Shown: positions 34,247 to 42,414 of the stretch, in pieces | Layout of the letters: every line of letters begins with the position of its first letter | Position numbering within the stretch: position 1 is the first letter of the stretch | Program-made: the position numbers and the translations under genes | Notes under the pieces: model-generated | Told to the model about the DNA's origin: nothing | Database searches by the model: none | Seen by the model: the letters and a program-made list of their open reading frames with translations, nothing else | Source: Saccharospirillaceae bacterium | GTDB lineage: Bacteria; Pseudomonadota; Gammaproteobacteria; Pseudomonadales; Natronospirillaceae | Direction: 5' to 3' | DNA length: 54,691 bases | Assembly: GCA_007116635.1 (NCBI GenBank) | Contig: SKIB01000047.1 | Span: forward strand, 1 to 54,691

Positions 34247-36904
34247 TCACACGGACAATGGGTTTGGTTTGTCCGCATCCAGATTGTATTTTTTCAGCGC
34301 TTCAGTAACCACGCTTGCTTTAATCGTGCCTTGCTCAGCCAAGGACCTAAGAGCAGCCACTGTTACCCAATAACGATCCACTTCAAAGAAGTGACGCAGC
34401 TTAGAGCGTGAATCTGAGCGGCCAAAACCTTCAGTGCCCAATACTTCAAAGTGGCTAGGTACCCACTTATGAATTTGGTTAGCATAGGTTTTGAGGTAGT
34501 CGCTGGAGGCGATCACTGGGCCAGGACGACCTGCTAATACCTTGCTTACGTAAGCCTGTTGCTTTTCGCTTTCAGGATTCAGCAGGTTGTGGCGATCAGC
34601 AGCCATGCCATTACGTGCCAGTTCGTTATAGCTGGTGACTGCCCAGATGTCCGAGGCAACGCCCCAGTCGTCTTGCAGCAGTTTAGCGGCTTCGCGCACT
34701 TCATTTAGGATTGAGCCTGACCCTAGCAACTGCACTGATTTCTTCGCGCCCTTGCTGTTTTCTTCAAACAGGTACATACCCTTAATAATGCCTTCGGCTG
34801 CATCTTCTGGCATATCAGGGTGGCTGTAGTTCTCGTTTAGGGTGGTGATGTAATAGAACACGCTTTCTTGTTCTTGCACCATGCGACGCAAACCGTCTTG
34901 CACAATCACAGCCACTTCGTAGCTGTAAGTGGCGTCATAGGTCACGCAGTTAGGAATGGTGCCAGCCAGGGTATGGCTGTGACCGTCTTGATGCTGCAGG
35001 CCTTCGCCGTTCAGAGTTGTGCGGCCAGAGGTGCCGCCAATCAGGAAGCCGCGTGCTTGCTGATCGCCTGCCGCCCAAGCAAGGTCGCCAATACGCTGGA
35101 AGCCAAACATGGAGTAATAGAAGTAGAACGGAATCAGGGTGTGATTATGGTTGCTGTAAGAGGTTGCAGCTGCAATCCAAGAGCTGAATGCACCGGCTTC
35201 GTTGATGCCTTCTTGCAGAATTTGCCCAGTTTTGTCCTCTTTGTACCACATGATCTGGTTTTTATCCTGTGGTGTGTAAAGCTGACCGGAGGCAGAGTAG
35301 ATGCCAATTTGGCGGAACATGCCTTCCATACCGAAAGTACGAGCTTCATCAGGAACAATGGGTACAATGCGCTTACCAATGGTTTTATCCTTGGCTAGAG
35401 TGCTAAGAATACGCACCAAGGCCATGGTGGTGGAAATCTCACGTTCGCCAGTGCCCTTGAGTTGAGCGGCGAAATCTTCCAAGCCTGGAACGGTCAAGCT
35501 CTCTTCTGGCTTAACGCGACGCTTAGGCAAGTAGCCTCCCAGTGAGAGTCGTCGCTTTTTCATGTATTGCATTTCTGGTGAGCTTTCGTCTGGACGATAA
35601 AACGGAATGTCGCCCGCTTCGATTTGCTCGTCGCTGATCGGTACGCCACAACGGTCACGGAATGCTTTTAGGTTTTCAATATCCAGCTTTTTCAGCTGAT
35701 GGGTACTGTTCTGTGCTTCACCAGCGGCAATACCATAACCTTTTACAGTGTGAGCCAAAATAACGGTTGGCTTACCTGTGGTTTTCTGGGCATTTTCATA
35801 AGCTGAGTACACCTTATATGGGTCATGACCACCGCGAGCCAAGTGATAAATTTCATCATCACTTAAGTCTTTAACCAGCTCCAGCAGTTCAGGATACTTA
35901 CCAAAGAAATGTTCACGAGTGAAGGCGCCACCATGGGCTTTATAGGTTTGCATTTCACCGTCAACCACTTCGTCCATGCGCTTTTGCAGCAGGCCGGTGG
36001 TGTCACGGGCTAGCAGTTTATCCCACTGGCTGCCCCAAATGACTTTAACTACATTCCAGCCAGCACCACGGAACACACCTTCCAGCTCTTGAATGATTTT
36101 GCCGTTGCCACGCACCGGGCCATCAAGACGCTGTAGGTTACAGTTGATAACGAATACTAGGTTGTCTAGCTTCTCACGAGCGGCCAGGGAGATGGCACCC
36201 AAAGACTCTGGCTCATCACACTCACCGTCACCCAAGAAAGCCCAAATCTTACGGCCAGGAGCCAGCTGCTCACGGTTTTCCATGTAACGCATTACGTGCG
36301 CCTGATAGATGGCCTGAATAGGTCCTAAACCCATGGACACGGTTGGGAATTGCCAGTAATCAGGCATCAACCAAGGGTGAGGGTAAGAAGAAAGGCCTTT
36401 GCCATCTACTTCGCGACGGAAGTTGCTAAGGTGCTCTTCAGTAAGTCGGCCTTCTATGAAACTTCGTGCATAGATACCAGGTGAAATATGACCCTGATAA
36501 TAGATTAAATCACCTTCACCTTGCTCATCAGCAGCTCGCCAGAAATGATTGAAGCCAATATCATAAAGCAGTGCAGAAGACTGGAACGAAGAAATGTGGC
36601 CGCCAAGGTCATCGCCAGACTTGTTGGCGCGAACCACCATAGCAACAGCATTCCAGTTAATATAGTTCTGAATTTTTCGTTCAGCGTCTAAATCGCCTGG
36701 GTAGCGAGGCTGGTCGTCTACAGGAATGGTGTTACGAAAAGCTGTGTTAATGGCAAAGGGTACATCACCCTGAGCTGTGCTAGCAATTTCATTACTCAGT
36801 TGTTTGAGTAAGTACTGGGCGCGATCAGCACCTTCGTGGCGAACAACAGAGGCGAGTGCATCAAGCCATTCGCGTGTTTCAATTGGATCGATATCTTGTC
36901 CCAT
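34247..36904 (-). CDS. aceE: Pyruvate dehydrogenase E1 component (homodimeric)
   Basis: Thiamine-diphosphate enzyme that decarboxylates pyruvate and passes the acetyl group to AceF. The 885 residues (E. coli 887) begin GQDIDPIETREWLDAL and include the ThDP motif GDGECDEPESLGAISLAAREKLDNLVFVINCN, WGSQWDKLL, and conserved His/Tyr regions later (GGTSGRTTLNGEGLQHQDGHS). The ATG at 36904 has GAGG upstream. aceF starts 44 bases after the stop. A good sigma-70 promoter lies about 60 bases upstream. There is no pdhR next to it; hexR is the next upstream gene on the same strand. Confidence 0.98.
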   Translation of the reverse strand: MGQDIDPIETREWLDALASVVRHEGADRAQYLLKQLSNEIASTAQGDVPFAINTAFRNTIPVDDQPRYPGDLDAERKIQNYINWNAVAMVVRANKSGDDLGGHISSFQSSALLYDIGFNHFWRAADEQGEGDLIYYQGHISPGIYARSFIEGRLTEEHLSNFRREVDGKGLSSYPHPWLMPDYWQFPTVSMGLGPIQAIYQAHVMRYMENREQLAPGRKIWAFLGDGECDEPESLGAISLAAREKLDNLVFVINCNLQRLDGPVRGNGKIIQELEGVFRGAGWNVVKVIWGSQWDKLLARDTTGLLQKRMDEVVDGEMQTYKAHGGAFTREHFFGKYPELLELVKDLSDDEIYHLARGGHDPYKVYSAYENAQKTTGKPTVILAHTVKGYGIAAGEAQNSTHQLKKLDIENLKAFRDRCGVPISDEQIEAGDIPFYRPDESSPEMQYMKKRRLSLGGYLPKRRVKPEESLTVPGLEDFAAQLKGTGEREISTTMALVRILSTLAKDKTIGKRIVPIVPDEARTFGMEGMFRQIGIYSASGQLYTPQDKNQIMWYKEDKTGQILQEGINEAGAFSSWIAAATSYSNHNHTLIPFYFYYSMFGFQRIGDLAWAAGDQQARGFLIGGTSGRTTLNGEGLQHQDGHSHTLAGTIPNCVTYDATYSYEVAVIVQDGLRRMVQEQESVFYYITTLNENYSHPDMPEDAAEGIIKGMYLFEENSKGAKKSVQLLGSGSILNEVREAAKLLQDDWGVASDIWAVTSYNELARNGMAADRHNLLNPESEKQQAYVSKVLAGRPGPVIASSDYLKTYANQIHKWVPSHFEVLGTEGFGRSDSRSKLRHFFEVDRYWVTVAALRSLAEQGTIKASVVTEALKKYNLDADKPNPLSV

Positions 36905-36966
36905 AGGGTGTAACCTCAACTGCTACGGCAATTTGACTGTAAATGTCGAAAAAAAATAACTGGCCT

Positions 36967-36995
36967 ATAATAGCCATCTAAGCTCTTTGTTGCAA
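36967..36995 (-). promoter_or_regulatory. Promoter of aceEF
   Basis: On the minus strand TTGCAA (36995-36990), 17 bases, TATTAT (36972-36967). The expected transcript start is about 55 bases before the aceE ATG. Confidence 0.75.
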
Positions 36996-37548
36996 AAAAA
37001 CTACCACAAAAAATGCAAAAAAGATCACTCTTTTCAACTCTTTAAGTCTGAGCTTGAAATTCTAACTAAAAATGATAATGCTTGATTGAATCAACAGGAT
37101 GGAAAGTCTTTGTTTTCAAGTGCTTGGGGCGGGTTTTTGCAGGCAAGGATTGGTCAAAATTCCATTGAAAAAGAGTAGGTTTAACTTTGATGGTTATGCT
37201 TGGGTTTGCGACCTGGTTGATTGTATAGGTTATCAAAAATTAAGATTTTTCGATTAGACAAGAAATGCAGTAGGGGGCTTGTTGAGATGGCCCGTTATTA
37301 ATTTAAAAACAATAATAAATTTATATCAGTTGCGTACTAACAACATAGCATAATTACTGTTTAAGCTTGGTATGTCATGATCATTTTTTGCGCGTCTAGT
37401 GCCCATGCCTTGCCTCGATCTCGACAAATTTTCTCAGCTAAGTTTTATTTTGGTTAAAGCGTTGTTTGAGGCCCTATTCTAAAGACTGCTAATAGCAGGC
37501 TCCTAGAGGAATAGGTCGCACTGAAATTTAATTACATAATTTAGCACG
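36996..37548. other. Long AT-rich non-coding region between hexR and aceE
   Basis: About 550 bases without a credible gene on either strand. It is AT-rich with several A and T tracts, a GAGCC/GGCTC-like hairpin near 37470-37505, and at its hexR end a one-mismatch HexR site (37522-37536). It is long for a promoter region in this otherwise compact window, which suggests a complex regulatory region, a long leader of another transcript, or a small RNA. I see no clear promoter-terminator pair that would mark a small RNA. Confidence 0.5.
37522..37536. promoter_or_regulatory. Probable second HexR operator (one mismatch)
   Basis: TGAAATTTAATTACA matches the published HexR consensus TGTARTWWWATTACA at all but position 3. 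It lies just after the hexR stop codon and about 620 bases upstream of aceE, so a role would need long-range action or an unseen promoter. Confidence 0.4.
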
Positions 37549-38421
37549 CTAGTGTTTTTTTGCCAAGACCTCTGACGCTTCTAGACGTGTGCCTGCAAGA
37601 GAGGACTTTAAACGCTTAAGATGAGATTGAAAGCTAGGGCCTTTTGCCAGCAGTACACCAGTGGCTAGAGTATCAAGGATGGTCAGATGAACCAGCCTTG
37701 ATACCATGGGGGTATATATTTCGGTGTCTTCACTGCAGCTAACGTCGATCAAATGATGCGCCTGCTGAGCTAGGGGTGTATCAGCATGGGTGATTGTAAT
37801 TACTGTTGCTCCTGAGTTTTTGGAAATTTCTGCAGCTTCGACCAATGCCGTGGTGCGCCCAGTGTTGGAAATAAACAGGTGAACATCATTAGGCTGTGCT
37901 GCCGCTGCAGCCATGCGCTGGTTCATTACATCAGTCCATGCCTGCACAGGTATGTTTAGCCGGAAAAATTTATGCAAGGCGTCCATGGCTACCGGGCCGC
38001 TGGCACCCAGGCCAAAGAAACTAATGCTGCGAGCTCGATGAAGATGCTCAACACAGTTAGAGATGGCTTGGTGATCAAGACTTTGCATGGCATCTGTTAG
38101 GCTGTTGATGCTGGCTTGAAATATTTTTTGGCAATACTGTGAACAATTGTCGCCCATTTCAACATCACGACTAACAAAGGGAGTCCCTTTAACCAAGGAC
38201 TGAGCTAGCTGCAATTTAAAGTCTGGGAAGCCGCTGCAGCCAAGGCTACGACAAAAGCGGTTGACTGTCGGTTCACTGACCTCGGCCTGCTTGGCAAGGG
38301 TAGCAATACTTGCACGGATACAATGCTGCGGGTCTTCTAGAATGATTTCTGCTACCTTTCTTTCTGAGCGGCTCAGATGAGGTAGGTGTTGCTGCAGTTG
38401 TTCTAGGATTGCGGTGCTCAT
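37549..38421 (-). CDS. hexR: HexR-type transcriptional regulator (RpiR family)
   Basis: Repressor/activator of central sugar catabolism that senses 2-keto-3-deoxy-6-phosphogluconate. The 290 residues have an N-terminal HTH_6 domain (LSRSERKVAEIILEDP, ASIATLAKQAEVSEPTVNRFCRSLGC) and a C-terminal SIS sugar-phosphate-binding domain (SFFGLGASGPVAMDALHKFFRL, FISNTGRTTALVEAAEISK). It is divergent from glk-eda, and the 158-base gap holds an exact HexR operator 20 bases from its own start, so it should repress itself and control glk. The symbol rests on this operator and on the neighbouring Entner-Doudoroff genes. Confidence 0.93.
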   Translation of the reverse strand: MSTAILEQLQQHLPHLSRSERKVAEIILEDPQHCIRASIATLAKQAEVSEPTVNRFCRSLGCSGFPDFKLQLAQSLVKGTPFVSRDVEMGDNCSQYCQKIFQASINSLTDAMQSLDHQAISNCVEHLHRARSISFFGLGASGPVAMDALHKFFRLNIPVQAWTDVMNQRMAAAAAQPNDVHLFISNTGRTTALVEAAEISKNSGATVITITHADTPLAQQAHHLIDVSCSEDTEIYTPMVSRLVHLTILDTLATGVLLAKGPSFQSHLKRLKSSLAGTRLEASEVLAKKH

Positions 38422-38441
38422 AAAAATACCATGCTTTTTTT

Positions 38442-38456
38442 TGTAATTTTATTACA
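38442..38456. promoter_or_regulatory. HexR operator between hexR and glk
   Basis: TGTAATTTTATTACA agrees with the HexR consensus TGTARTWWWATTACA at every position and is nearly palindromic. It is 20 bases upstream of the hexR start and about 125 bases upstream of glk. Confidence 0.88.
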
Positions 38457-38502
38457 GCTAAACCCTAGGTGACAGCCTTAATTTGTCTTTCTTTGTTGAC
38501 GA

Positions 38503-38520
38503 GTGTCAGATTTGACACTT
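38503..38520. promoter_or_regulatory. 18-bp perfect palindrome over the probable glk -35 region
   Basis: AGTGTCA, GATT, TGACACT: a seven-base inverted repeat with a four-base centre. It contains TTGACA (38513-38518), a consensus -35, so a protein bound here would compete with polymerase at the glk promoter. It does not match the HexR motif. The regulator is unknown. Confidence 0.6.
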
Positions 38521-38579
38521 TTTCAAGCACAATAATGTGCTACATTTAATATTATTTTTGTTAACCAGTTGGGGTTTTT

Positions 38580-39551
38580 ATGCCTGGTGTGCTGTTGGCT
38601 GACTTGGGTGGTACAAATTTAAGGCTTGCAAGAGTTGAGTTAGCTTCCTTAGTTAACCCAAGTCTTTCTGCCATTGGTCAAATTCAAAACTTTCAAGATC
38701 AAGCGTCCGATCCTTATGCCTATTTTGCACAATGCGCTGCAGGCTATCATGATGTTGAATATGCTCTGATTGCCCTTGCTGGCCCTGTGAGTAATCAGTT
38801 GGCCAGTGTCACAGCACGGCAATGGCAGATCGATGCTCAGGCTATGGCCAAGGCCTTAAAGGTCAAAAAAGTCCATCTTATAAATGACTTCCCTGCACAG
38901 GCTATGGCTGTGCCTTACCTTGATTCGCATGAAATTCTGAGTATTCATCATTCATGGCAAGCGCCAAGTAACACTCAGCCACGAACCCTGGTCTGCGGCC
39001 CTGGAACGGGTTTGGGAGTTTCGGTATTACATGCCTTAGATCATGGGTTCTATGCGCAAGCCACTGAGGCTGGACACAGTCATTTTTCTGCAGTAACTGA
39101 TTTTGATTGGTTTGTCAGCCAGTTCTTTTCCACTAAATATGGCCGAGCTTCTTGGGAACGACTCATTTCTGGTCAAGGTTTAGCGGATCTACATCAGGCC
39201 TTCGCTCTGCATCACAATCAAGAAATCAAAGCCATTATGCCAGCTGAACTAACTCAACTAGCGCATCAAGGTGACGCCCTGGCCACGCAGGTCGTTGAGT
39301 ATTTTGTGCATTTGCTAGGGCGATTCGCAGGGGACATGGTTTTAACACATGGTGCTACTGGCCTTATGCTAGCCGGAGGGGTTTATTCTCATTTACATCC
39401 TCTGGTGAACACTGATGTTTTGCTCAACAGTATGCAGGACAAAGGACGTTTTTCTGACTACCTGGCTAACATACCTGTGGCTATGAATACCTGTAAGTCG
39501 CCGGGTTTGTTAGGTGCTATGGCTTTAGCAAAAGAGGTATTTTATCAATGA
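38580..39551 (+). CDS. glk: Glucokinase
   Basis: Phosphorylates glucose to glucose 6-phosphate with ATP. The 323 residues (E. coli Glk 321) show the phosphate-1 motif LLADLGGTNLRLARVE, FPAQAMAVPYL, the adenosine/phosphate-2 motif VCGPGTGLGVSVL, and the sugar-binding EAGHSHFSA. The ATG at 38580 follows TTGGGG, a weak ribosome binding site. It overlaps eda by four bases (ATGA) and is in one operon with eda and malQ. Upstream lie the HexR operator and an unidentified palindrome. Confidence 0.95.
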   Translation: MPGVLLADLGGTNLRLARVELASLVNPSLSAIGQIQNFQDQASDPYAYFAQCAAGYHDVEYALIALAGPVSNQLASVTARQWQIDAQAMAKALKVKKVHLINDFPAQAMAVPYLDSHEILSIHHSWQAPSNTQPRTLVCGPGTGLGVSVLHALDHGFYAQATEAGHSHFSAVTDFDWFVSQFFSTKYGRASWERLISGQGLADLHQAFALHHNQEIKAIMPAELTQLAHQGDALATQVVEYFVHLLGRFAGDMVLTHGATGLMLAGGVYSHLHPLVNTDVLLNSMQDKGRFSDYLANIPVAMNTCKSPGLLGAMALAKEVFYQ

Positions 39552-40162
39552 AGCCCTTGATCCCAGTTTTGACTCTTAGCTCTTTAACCAACATCGAAGA
39601 ATTGGCCAACTTACTTTCTAGCCATGGATTGAGCTGCATCGAGATCACCTTACGCACCCCAGAAGCACTCTCTGCCATTAAGCAGTTGAGCCAACATCCT
39701 GACCTTGAGGTTTGGGCGGGCAGTGTACGCACACCAGAGCAAGCACAGCAAGCATTAGAATCAGGAGCTTCACGCTTGGTCTCTCCTGGCTATACTCCAG
39801 GCTTGTTAGCTGAGGTTATCGCTTTGAATGCTTGTTGGTTGCCAGGTGTACAAACCATTTCTGAAGTAATGCAACTCGCTGAGCATGGATTTGTTCAGCA
39901 AAAATTTTTTCCTGCCCAGGCTGCTGGTGGTTTGCCTTGGTTAAAAGCCATTCAGGGGCCGATCCCTGAAGTCAGCTTTTGCCCATCAGGAGGGATTGAT
40001 ATGTTGGATGTTGGCCATTTCCTGCATCAGTCCAATGTTTTTGCTCTGGCACTGTCAAAGCTGGTACCCAGCGATTGTTTATCAGAGGATAAATTGGCCG
40101 CTTTGGATAAAAAACTGGGTATGCGTTTACACCATCTTCGGGAGATTGAACATGAGCTCTAA
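39548..40162 (+). CDS. eda: 2-keto-3-deoxy-6-phosphogluconate (KDPG) aldolase
   Basis: Class I aldolase that splits KDPG into pyruvate and glyceraldehyde 3-phosphate, the last step specific to the Entner-Doudoroff route. The 204-residue protein has IEITLRTPEALSAI with the catalytic Glu, GASRLVSPGYTPGL, and the Schiff-base Lys in QQKFFPAQAAGG, then CPSGGID as phosphate-binding loop. Length matches E. coli Eda (213). It overlaps glk at its start and malQ at its end (11 bases). edd and zwf are not in the window. Confidence 0.95.
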   Translation: MKPLIPVLTLSSLTNIEELANLLSSHGLSCIEITLRTPEALSAIKQLSQHPDLEVWAGSVRTPEQAQQALESGASRLVSPGYTPGLLAEVIALNACWLPGVQTISEVMQLAEHGFVQQKFFPAQAAGGLPWLKAIQGPIPEVSFCPSGGIDMLDVGHFLHQSNVFALALSKLVPSDCLSEDKLAALDKKLGMRLHHLREIEHEL

Positions 40163-42191
40163 ATTAATAAAAGCTGATCGTAACCAACATTTAAAAATGC
40201 CCGAAGGTTACCAAGGAGCTGATGGCCAGTGGGTCAATGTGGCCAGCTTATATCGACAGCAGGTGGGACATCAATTGGAAGCCCGTGTTGCCACACAACT
40301 GAAAGGCTGGTGTCCTGAGTTTCTGGCCTTGGGAGAAACGGAGCCTTGGCCTAGGCTGGAGTTGCCACAGGATCTGCAGGGCGAGGTGATACATTGGCGC
40401 TGGCAGGATTGCCAAGGACAGGACATTCAGGGTTCAATATTTACTCATCAACTGGCTGACCCGAGAGGAACACTGGACTTTGAGTCCCTTGGGCTTGGCC
40501 TGAAATCAGGCGTTTGGTACTGGCAAACCAGGCAATCGAAGGGATCAATGACAGTTAAGCGTTTAGTTCAGCAAGCCTTTGCCCCGCAAGAGACAATGAA
40601 ATACTGGGGGCCTGCATTGCAACTTTACAGTATTCGTTCTCAGCAAAGCTGGGGCATGGGTGATTTTTCAGTACTAAAACGCGTTATTCAATTACTTGCT
40701 CCCTTTCAGCCTGGATTCATAGGCTTAAACCCTTTACATGCCCTAGATCCGTTTGAGCCAGAGGGAGCTAGCCCATACAGTCCCACCGATCGTCATGCGT
40801 TGAATCCACTTTACATTGATCCTCACCAGCTTGAGCTTTGGCCAGAGATAGAAAAGTGGTGGGCTTGGCATCCCCGCAAGCAATTGGAAAAAGAGCGGGT
40901 GCAGCAGCTCAGTCAGCTGGACTATAGCGCGGTCGCCAGACTCAAATACAGTCTGCTGCTTAAAGCCTTCCAACTGTTTGACGCCTTGGATGCCCAGCAT
41001 CAATTGGTGACCAGGGTTCAGGCCTTTGCTGAACAAAATGCCTGGCTTGACTCTTATAGCCGCTTTTTTGCCATTCGCAGCCGTTATGGCAATGATTGGC
41101 CGCGATGGAATGAGCAAGTGCGTGCCCTAAGCCTAGCGCCACTGGCCGACTGGCCTCAATGGTTGGTCCGTCGCTACCGTATGGCTCAGTTTCTGCAATA
41201 CTGCGCGGATCAGCAATTACAGAGTGCGGCGCAGTATGCCAAGGACCACCATATTCCTTTGGGCTTATATTTGGATTTGGCCGTTGGCGCCTCGCAGAGC
41301 GGCTCGGAAGTTTGGCAAAATCGTGAATTGATGGCCACCGGACTTAGCATGGGAGCACCACCAGATGCCTTGGCGCCACAAGGGCAGGATTGGGGCTTGC
41401 CCGTGGTGCTGCCTTCAGCACTGGAATATAGCAAAGGCCGGTATTGGCAAGACCTGTTAGCCGCCAATATGCGTCATGCCGGTGCCTTGCGAATCGATCA
41501 TGCCATGGCTATTTCCCGTATTTGGGCTGTGCCTCAGTACCACCAAAGTTCTGAGGGTGCTTATGTGGGGTTTGACTTCAATAGCTACTGTTTATTGCTC
41601 AATCAGGTCAGCCAAGACAGCCAGACACTGGTCATCGCTGAGGATTTGGGTACCGTGCCCGATGAGGTGGCCACTGAATTTCCTAAATTAGGTTACCGTG
41701 GCATGTCGATGTTGATTTACGAGCGAGATCAGGGCGAGCTGTTGGCACCGGATAAGGTAAAACAGTCGGCCCTGGCCGTGCTTTCCAGTCATGACATGCC
41801 GCCCCTGAGTTCGTTTTGGTCGGGCAGCGACATTGAACTGCGCAGAGAGTTAGAGCTCATCACAGAGCAGCAAGCGCAAGACATGCATCAGGGGCGTGCC
41901 CATGAACGGCAAGACATTTTACGGGCGCTAGGGCGTTCAGACACCAGCTGGACAGCCGACCTCAATTTGGCCTTTCATGCCTATCTGTTGGACTCTAAGG
42001 CAGAGTTGGTCAGCATCCAGATCGAAGACATGCTGATGATGGACAGTCCCATCAATGTACCAGGCACCAGTGAGCAGCAATACAGTAATTGGCGGCGAGC
42101 CATTCCGCTCTATGTTGAGGAGTGGCCGAGCTTTGATCATTTCATGCCATTTTTCACCCTGATGCATACAAAGCGGCCAGCCAAAGCCTAG
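40152..42191 (+). CDS. malQ: 4-alpha-glucanotransferase (amylomaltase)
   Basis: GH77 enzyme that disproportionates maltodextrins, releasing glucose for the glk gene upstream. 679 residues (E. coli MalQ 694). The catalytic features are LYSIRSQQSWGMGDF, IGLNPLHALDP near the N-terminal barrel, GLYLDLAVGASQSGSEVW, the nucleophile Asp in LRIDHAMAISR, acid/base Glu in LVIAEDLGTVPDEV, and the third acid in LSSHDMPPLSSFW. NVPGTSEQQYSNWRRAIP closes the domain. GGGAG before ATG 40152 sets the start, eleven bases inside eda, so the three genes form one coupled operon. Confidence 0.96.
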   Translation: MSSKLIKADRNQHLKMPEGYQGADGQWVNVASLYRQQVGHQLEARVATQLKGWCPEFLALGETEPWPRLELPQDLQGEVIHWRWQDCQGQDIQGSIFTHQLADPRGTLDFESLGLGLKSGVWYWQTRQSKGSMTVKRLVQQAFAPQETMKYWGPALQLYSIRSQQSWGMGDFSVLKRVIQLLAPFQPGFIGLNPLHALDPFEPEGASPYSPTDRHALNPLYIDPHQLELWPEIEKWWAWHPRKQLEKERVQQLSQLDYSAVARLKYSLLLKAFQLFDALDAQHQLVTRVQAFAEQNAWLDSYSRFFAIRSRYGNDWPRWNEQVRALSLAPLADWPQWLVRRYRMAQFLQYCADQQLQSAAQYAKDHHIPLGLYLDLAVGASQSGSEVWQNRELMATGLSMGAPPDALAPQGQDWGLPVVLPSALEYSKGRYWQDLLAANMRHAGALRIDHAMAISRIWAVPQYHQSSEGAYVGFDFNSYCLLLNQVSQDSQTLVIAEDLGTVPDEVATEFPKLGYRGMSMLIYERDQGELLAPDKVKQSALAVLSSHDMPPLSSFWSGSDIELRRELELITEQQAQDMHQGRAHERQDILRALGRSDTSWTADLNLAFHAYLLDSKAELVSIQIEDMLMMDSPINVPGTSEQQYSNWRRAIPLYVEEWPSFDHFMPFFTLMHTKRPAKA

Positions 42192-42192
42192 A

Positions 42193-42324
42193 GGTACCAC
42201 AGATGAAGCCAATGTGTTTGTTAACAGCGATGTTAGCCAGCAGCCATATGCCTTTATGCGTCAGTTGGGCGAAAATCGGGTGATAGTGGTACAGCTAAAC
42301 AGTAGCACCACCAGTAATAACTAG
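42193..42324 (+). pseudogene. Remnant of the C-terminal end of a GH13 alpha-glucosidase/amylase-like gene
   Basis: Directly after malQ, in another frame, about 43 codons without a start read through DEANVFVNSDVSQQPYAFMRQ and LGENRVIVVQLNSS to a stop at 42322-42324. The YAFMRQLGENRVIVVQLN pattern is what the C-terminal beta domain of GH13 amylases and alpha-glucosidases looks like (aromatic-Arg-...-Val-Val-Leu-Asn). No upstream catalytic barrel is left. A deletion that removed most of a glucan hydrolase beside malQ is the simplest explanation. The rest of the 223-base gap to the next gene shows no further feature. Confidence 0.5.
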
Positions 42325-42414
42325 AACTGGCGCACAAAAAACTTGCCTCAAGGAGCAGTTATTGTTAGTTGTAAGCAGAGCTTAACGATAACAACCCTAT
42401 GAGGACATGAAGGA

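Noticed and set aside
34251..35398. Several plus-strand open frames antisense to aceE
   Set aside because: They are shadows of a highly conserved, GC-biased gene and have no ribosome binding sites or recognisable products.
38528..38560. Possible dif-like sequence (AATAATGTGCTACATTTAATATTATT) given the nearby Tus-like gene
   Set aside because: It lacks the conserved XerC/XerD arm words and lies in the glk promoter region.
42202..42282. 26-codon frame beginning MKPMCLLTAMLASS after malQ, looking like a short signal peptide
   Set aside because: No ribosome binding site, and the overlapping frame has stronger similarity to a GH13 C-terminus.
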